A stretch of 32,231 bases of DNA, taken from contig CAJTPH010000042.1 of assembly GCA_910578215.1 (NCBI GenBank), positions 1 to 32,231 on the forward strand, read 5' to 3'. The position numbers and the translations under genes are program-made. Positions 28,076 to 32,231 of this stretch are shown here, in pieces. Numbering within the stretch: position 1 is the first letter of the stretch; each line of letters opens with the position of its first letter. The notes under the pieces are model-generated. The model saw only the letters and a program-made list of their open reading frames with translations, was not told where the DNA came from and did not search any database. This DNA is from an uncultured Acetatifactor sp. (lineage in GTDB: Bacteria; Bacillota; Clostridia; Lachnospirales; Lachnospiraceae).

Positions 28076-28198
28076 TCAGAAGATAAAAGTATTGATTTTC
28101 CGGAGCCATTTGTCCCTTTTGTTTTCTGCGTCCTGCAGCTTCCGCGCCTCCAACGCACTCTGCAATACATAATTTCTCTCATGTAAATCAATAATAAT
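28076..28198 (-). pseudogene. coiled-coil gene fragment
   Basis: On the minus strand a 40-codon open stretch reads IDLHERNYVLQSALEARKLQ, continues DAENKRDKWLRKINTFIF and ends in a stop. It has heptad-like helical sequence but no start codon, and an in-frame TAA closes it upstream. It resembles the linker of a signalling protein and is most likely a remnant. Otherwise 27999-28222 shows no gene. Confidence 0.3.
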
Positions 28199-28222
28199 TT
28201 ATTGAAAAACAATAAAATAATA

Positions 28223-28282
28223 TTGACTTTCGCTAATATCAGTGGTATTTTATTCCTGTCAGTAATTATTCCAGTCAGGAAT
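28223..28282 (+). promoter_or_regulatory. promoter and hairpin upstream of the DUF4173 gene
   Basis: TTGACT (28223-28228) and TATTTT (28246-28251) are 17 bp apart. Just downstream ATTCCTG (28252-28258) pairs with CAGGAAT (28276-28282). The half-repeats ATTCCTGTCAG and ATTCCAGTCAG suggest a regulator site. A GAAGGG/CCCTTC hairpin lies further along the leader near 28310. Confidence 0.55.
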
Positions 28283-28352
28283 CTGTGAACGATTGATATG
28301 ATGTCCAAAGAAGGGGCATGCCCTTCGGCAAATCGGACAGGGAGGTGCAGTT

Positions 28353-30122
28353 ATGAATGAATCAAATCAGGAAACCTGGTCACAGACAATGAATGCGGCA
28401 GGTACAGGTACGGAAGGCGGAAATGTCCGGACGGGCACATGGGTGGACAATGTAAGCCCTGCGGCGGACACTTGGGCGGAAAACGGCAATGTACCCGCAG
28501 GCACAGGGAGCATAAACGTATGGCAGCCAGGCCCGGCAGCAGGCCCGCTGGCGGTGGCGCCGGCGAGAAAGGCGGATACCAGGGAGACGGAGAAGCTTAA
28601 GGAAAATTATGGTTTCTTTGCCCCGGCAGCGTTTCTCTATGCGGTGTTTTATGTATTTTGCATGTACAGAAACGGTTCGGGAATCACCTTCCCTTTTTTC
28701 GCAGGAGGCGGTCTGTTATTTTTATGCTGCTCTTTGCCAAAACTGGGGCTTACCTTAAAAAAAGGCAGCATATTTTATATGACCGCCATTGTGCTTTTGG
28801 GAATTTCCACCTTTTGCACGGACGATGGAAGAATCATCGGTTTTAACAAGCTGGGAATTTTCCTTCTTATGATAAGTCTTTTGTTAAAGCAGTTTTTTGA
28901 TACCTCAAAATGGAAGCTTGGTAAATTTTTGGGGAGTATTACGGTGACGGTATTTGCGTGCATCGGGGAGGTGGGGCGTCCCTTTTCGGACGGGAGGCTC
29001 TACTGCAAAAACAATCCCGGCAAAAATAAAAAGAGGGTGTGGGCATCGGTTGTGGGTCTTGTTGTGGCTGTGCCGCTGTTTTATGTAATTTTGCTGCTGC
29101 TTGCCAGCGCGGATGCGGTATTTCGCCAGATTGTCGGCAGACTGCTGGAAAATATCAATCTCGGAAGTATTATAGATGTGGCATTCCGGATCGCATTTAT
29201 CTTTTTTGCCTCGTACAGCCTGCTGTCCTATCTGTGCGGGAAGACCCTAAGGGAGGATGTAAAGGACAGAAGGACGGGGGAACCGATTACGGCGGTTACG
29301 GTGACGGGGCTGCTGACGCTGCTGTATCTGTTTTTCTCGGGAATTCAGATCGGTGGGCTTTTCCTGAATAAGCTGCGGCTGCCGGATGGCTACACATATG
29401 CCATGTACGCCAGGGAGGGGTTTTTCCAGCTTTTGACAGTGGGCTTTATCAATCTGGCAATTGTGCTGGTGTGTATGAGCTTTTTCAGGGAGAGCAGGCT
29501 TTTAAAAGCAGTTTTGACAGTCATGTCGCTTTGCACCTTTGTTATGATTGCATCCAGCATTATGAGAATGATTATTTATGTTTATTACTATTACATGACC
29601 TTTGACCGTCTGCTTGCATTGTGGGGGCTGATACTTTTGTCATTTTTATTTGTTGGCATTGTCATCAATATTTTCAAGGAGGATTTCCCCTTGTTTCGAT
29701 ATAGTGTGGCGGTAGTGACGGTGCTGTATCTCATGCTGTCCTTTGCCAAGCCGGACTATCTTATAGCAAAGATAAATGTTTCCAATATTGCACGCAGCGA
29801 TTATGCCGTGTGGGATTACACAGACAGGAAGCCCTATTCGGACTACGCCTATCTGAGCAGGCTTTCAGCGGACGCGGCGCCGGTGCTTGTACCTTTCCTG
29901 AAGGAACAGGGGTATCATATGGAGGCTTACCGTGCAGATAATCCTGTAATCTATATGAAAGAGCTTGATCCTGACGGACAGGACCGCTATTCAAACCGCA
30001 GGCTTGAGGGCTTCGGCTACTATTGGATGTGGAATGTAAAGCAGGGCGCTGAGGATATGGGTATCAGAAGCTTTAATCTGTCCAGATATATTGCGCTGAG
30101 GGAGCTAACTGCGGCGCCCTGA
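28353..30122 (+). CDS. DUF4173 domain membrane protein
   Basis: Polytopic membrane protein of 589 aa resembling the DUF4173 (PF13777) / DUF4153 group, function unknown. The first 85 residues are soluble and low in complexity (Gly, Thr, Asn, Pro, Trp). About twelve transmembrane segments follow between residues 90 and 470. The family-like core includes SADAVFRQIVGRLLENI, YLFFSGIQIGGLF and YTYAMYAREGFFQLLTVGFINL. The last 120 residues form a soluble domain (KINVSNIARSDYAVWDYTDRKPYSDYAYLSRLSADAAPVLVPFL). GGGAGG precedes the ATG. It is a single-gene unit between two strong terminators. Family members are often near two-component systems or DUF genes, but none is present here. Confidence 0.88.
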   Translation: MNESNQETWSQTMNAAGTGTEGGNVRTGTWVDNVSPAADTWAENGNVPAGTGSINVWQPGPAAGPLAVAPARKADTRETEKLKENYGFFAPAAFLYAVFYVFCMYRNGSGITFPFFAGGGLLFLCCSLPKLGLTLKKGSIFYMTAIVLLGISTFCTDDGRIIGFNKLGIFLLMISLLLKQFFDTSKWKLGKFLGSITVTVFACIGEVGRPFSDGRLYCKNNPGKNKKRVWASVVGLVVAVPLFYVILLLLASADAVFRQIVGRLLENINLGSIIDVAFRIAFIFFASYSLLSYLCGKTLREDVKDRRTGEPITAVTVTGLLTLLYLFFSGIQIGGLFLNKLRLPDGYTYAMYAREGFFQLLTVGFINLAIVLVCMSFFRESRLLKAVLTVMSLCTFVMIASSIMRMIIYVYYYYMTFDRLLALWGLILLSFLFVGIVINIFKEDFPLFRYSVAVVTVLYLMLSFAKPDYLIAKINVSNIARSDYAVWDYTDRKPYSDYAYLSRLSADAAPVLVPFLKEQGYHMEAYRADNPVIYMKELDPDGQDRYSNRRLEGFGYYWMWNVKQGAEDMGIRSFNLSRYIALRELTAAP

Positions 30123-30140
30123 TTTCTGCCCGGTATGGTT

Positions 30141-30177
30141 CCTGTAACAGTTTAGCCGAAGGCTGAACTGTTACGGG
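30141..30177 (+). terminator. long terminator hairpin after the DUF4173 gene
   Basis: CCTGTAACAGTTTAGCC (30141-30157) pairs with GGCTGAACTGTTACGGG (30161-30177), a 17-bp stem with two G-U pairs and a GAA loop, followed after TTCCTGA by a T7 run. Confidence 0.85.
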
Positions 30178-30371
30178 TTCCTGATTTTTTTGCCCGGAAA
30201 CTCTTGAACTGTGTCAAGTATATGTGCTAAAGTATAAACGGTATGCTTTTGCAGCCTGTGTGCGTGAACCGGAGCTCCGGGGGGCTTTTGGGCAGTGCTG
30301 CGGAAGCAGTTTATCGCATATTAGACAGGATACAGTCAAGGGCAGGCAAAAAAAGGGAGAGAAGCGGAAAA

Positions 30372-32159
30372 ATGGGACAGATCAAGTCAAAGAGGTTTTC
30401 TTTAATTCCATACCTGTTAAAGTATATATGGTTTTACATTGCGGGAGTGGCCGTTTTGATGCTGGTGGATGTGGCGAACCTGAATATTCCTCAGTATATC
30501 GGAGAGGTCATCGACGGGCTGACGAAAGGCGAGTTCGGCATGGAGGGCGTCGTTCCGCTGATCGTGAAAATATTTCTGACAGGGCTTGTGATCATGGCGG
30601 GGCGCTTCGGGTGGAGATATTTTATCGTAGGGGCGTCCAGGGGCATCGAGTATCGTCTCAGAAACGATATGTTCGGTCATTTGGAAACCCTTTCCGCAAG
30701 ATATTTCAACAGTCATAAGACGGGCGACCTGATGGCGCATTTCACCAATGATCTGCAGGCGGTCCGTATGGCGGTGGGCATGGCGGTGGTGACGGCCTTT
30801 GACGCGGTGGTCATGACCGTCATGGTGCTTGTCAAAATGGTGATATATGTGGATTTCAAGCTGACGCTGCTCGCCTTTGTGCCGTTGACTCTGGTTGCGG
30901 TCGGGTGTTACTTTTTCGGCGTGGAATCCAAGAAGCGCCAGACAAGAAGGCAGCAGGCGTTTTCGCAGCTTTCCGACAGGGTGCAGGAGAGCGTAGCAGG
31001 CATCCGCGTGATAAAGGCGTTTGTGCAGGAGGAGGAAGATTTCAAGGCGTTTGAGGAGTCCAGCAAAAATAATATGGAAAAAAATCTGTCCGTCGTGAAG
31101 ATCCGGGCTGTATTTGGTCCTGCCCTGGACGCCGTAACAGGCGTCAGCCTGCTTTTGGCACTGATTTTCGGGGGCAGGATGGTTTTGGCGGGTCAGATCA
31201 GCATAGGACAGTTTGTTGCGTTTAATACCTATATCGGTATGCTGGTGTGGCCCATGATTGCATGCGGGGACTGTATCAATATCTTCAGTCAGGCGGTTGC
31301 GGCTTTTGGGCGTATCGCCTGTATCTTTCGGGAGGAACCGGATATTGTGGATATGGTGCCGGAGGAGCTTCGGAGCGCGGATATGCGTATCAGGGGCGAT
31401 ATTGTCTTGAACAATCTGACCTTTACATATCCGGACGGAGAGGAGCCGGTACTGAAAAATATTGACCTGCATATTAAAGAAGGGGAAATGCTTGGGATTC
31501 TGGGGAGGACCGGAAGCGGGAAATCCAGCCTGGCAGATCTGCTCCTTCGAGTGTATGACTGTGAAAACGGCAGTCTTTTGGTGGACGGCAAGCCTATTAC
31601 CGATTATCCTCTGGCAGTGCTGCATAGGGATATGGCTTATGTGCCCCAGGATAATTTCCTGTTTTCGGATACGCTGGAGGAGAATATTGCCTTTGGTCTG
31701 GAGGAGCGCATTGACGAGCATCCGGAGCTGCGGGACAGCATCAGGCAGGCGGCAAGGGATGCCTGCATTCATGACAATATCATGGAGTTTCCGGAGGATT
31801 ATCTCACTCTTGTGGGCGAGAGGGGCGTAACCCTTTCCGGAGGGCAGAAGCAGCGCAGCTCCATTGCCAGGGCGCTTCTCATGGATGCGTCGGTGCTGAT
31901 TCTGGATGATTCCCTGTCTGCGGTGGATACCAATACGGAGGAGCAGATTCTGGAAAACCTGATGCGTCTGCGCAGGGGAAAGACCACGATTGTAATTGCC
32001 CACCGCATTTCCACCCTGCAGAAGGCGGATCATGTTGCGGTCCTGACGGAAGGGAAGCTGACAGAATACGGCACTCATGACGAGCTGATTGCCCTGAACG
32101 GCTTTTATGCCCGTATCTGCGAGAAGCAGCAGCTGGAGCAGGAATTGACGGCAATGTAG
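30372..32159 (+). CDS. ABC exporter half with degenerate Walker B residue
   Basis: Half-transporter of 595 aa with six transmembrane helices (about residues 16-310) fused to an ATPase domain, as in multidrug or lipid exporters of the MsbA/BmrC type. The Walker A GRTGSGKS starts at G378, LSGGQKQ lies at 488-494, and the Walker B aspartate D512 is followed by D513 where active sites normally have glutamate. Such substitution marks the degenerate-site subunit of heterodimeric exporters (BmrC, TM287). No partner gene starts within the remaining 70 bases. The ATG at 30372 has GGAAAA close by and gives the family N-terminus; the frame is open to 30243. Positions 30178-30371 have a possible TTGAAC promoter but no certain -10. 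Confidence 0.93.
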   Translation: MGQIKSKRFSLIPYLLKYIWFYIAGVAVLMLVDVANLNIPQYIGEVIDGLTKGEFGMEGVVPLIVKIFLTGLVIMAGRFGWRYFIVGASRGIEYRLRNDMFGHLETLSARYFNSHKTGDLMAHFTNDLQAVRMAVGMAVVTAFDAVVMTVMVLVKMVIYVDFKLTLLAFVPLTLVAVGCYFFGVESKKRQTRRQQAFSQLSDRVQESVAGIRVIKAFVQEEEDFKAFEESSKNNMEKNLSVVKIRAVFGPALDAVTGVSLLLALIFGGRMVLAGQISIGQFVAFNTYIGMLVWPMIACGDCINIFSQAVAAFGRIACIFREEPDIVDMVPEELRSADMRIRGDIVLNNLTFTYPDGEEPVLKNIDLHIKEGEMLGILGRTGSGKSSLADLLLRVYDCENGSLLVDGKPITDYPLAVLHRDMAYVPQDNFLFSDTLEENIAFGLEERIDEHPELRDSIRQAARDACIHDNIMEFPEDYLTLVGERGVTLSGGQKQRSSIARALLMDASVLILDDSLSAVDTNTEEQILENLMRLRRGKTTIVIAHRISTLQKADHVAVLTEGKLTEYGTHDELIALNGFYARICEKQQLEQELTAM

Positions 32160-32186
32160 AGGACGGAGGTTTTTATACCACGCTGC

Positions 32187-32231
32187 AGAGCAGAGACGGT
32201 ACTGGAATAAATTCAGTCTCGAAACGAAAGC
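32187..32231 (+). repeat. partial copy of the GAGACGG hairpin repeat
   Basis: AGAGCAGAGACGG (32187-32199), then variable sequence, then TTCAGTCTCGAAACG match the repeat at 24861-24896, with GAGAC/GTCTC pairing retained. The copy runs to the window edge, so its full extent is unknown. Confidence 0.6.

Noticed and set aside
30417..32078. 553-codon open frame antisense to the ABC exporter
   Set aside because: Shadow of the GC-rich plus-strand gene; rich in His, Arg and Gln without any domain.

Overview
The window looks like chromosomal DNA from an anaerobic gut Firmicute of the class Clostridia, most likely Lachnospiraceae. The evidence is moderate GC with AT-rich islands, AGGAGG-type ribosome binding sites, SigA-type promoters, and the gene set: MATE/MarR pair, FucI/FucU, GH42 beta-galactosidase, DUF4173 and TM2 membrane proteins, and an ArsP_2/Fur metal operon. 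No rRNA, CRISPR array, complete insertion sequence or phage module was seen. The assignment is inference from gene content.

Layout. 1-1494: an RlmI-like rRNA methyltransferase behind a hairpin-rich leader. 1495-3610: a low-GC islet with a small membrane protein, a lipoprotein carrying 26-residue CxxC repeats, and a divergent XRE regulator; two CATATG-centred palindromes lie in the divergent gap. 3613-5513: a marR-MATE operon with a clear promoter and two MarR-type operators. 5543-6644: an unknown membrane-anchored protein. 6769-9978: fucI-fucU, convergent with an AraC regulator. 10028-11501: a metal-permease/Fur operon behind a Fur-family-like operator. 11698-11770: tRNA-Lys(CTT), followed by an AT-rich islet (XRE regulator, zinc-ribbon membrane protein, secreted protein). 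14005-15783: an ABC-class ATPase (PF09818-type).

15868-20424: small membrane and exported proteins, a candidate structured RNA of about 250 nt (16880-17128), a histidine phosphatase, two tandem paralogous membrane proteins preceded by an exported 40-residue peptide gene, a broken AAA ATPase and a SAM methyltransferase. 20480-22479: a tocopherol-cyclase-like protein overlapping tatD. 22529-25687: an exported protein of seven 28-residue DxDGNG/CxxC repeats, a tandem repeat of promoter-hairpin modules, an SPFH protein whose zinc-ribbon tail is frameshifted, and a zinc-ribbon TM2 protein. 25839-30122: GH42 beta-galactosidase and a DUF4173 membrane protein. 30372-32159: an ABC exporter half with a degenerate Walker B residue.

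Fucose isomerase/mutarotase and GH42 beta-galactosidase fit use of host or plant glycans. The more unusual material is regulatory and repetitive: a roughly 70-nt module of extended -10 plus two hairpins (three copies and one possible degenerate copy), a second GAGACGG/AGTCTC hairpin family (three occurrences), a closed-stem candidate RNA, and several zinc-ribbon or CxxC-repeat envelope proteins close together.
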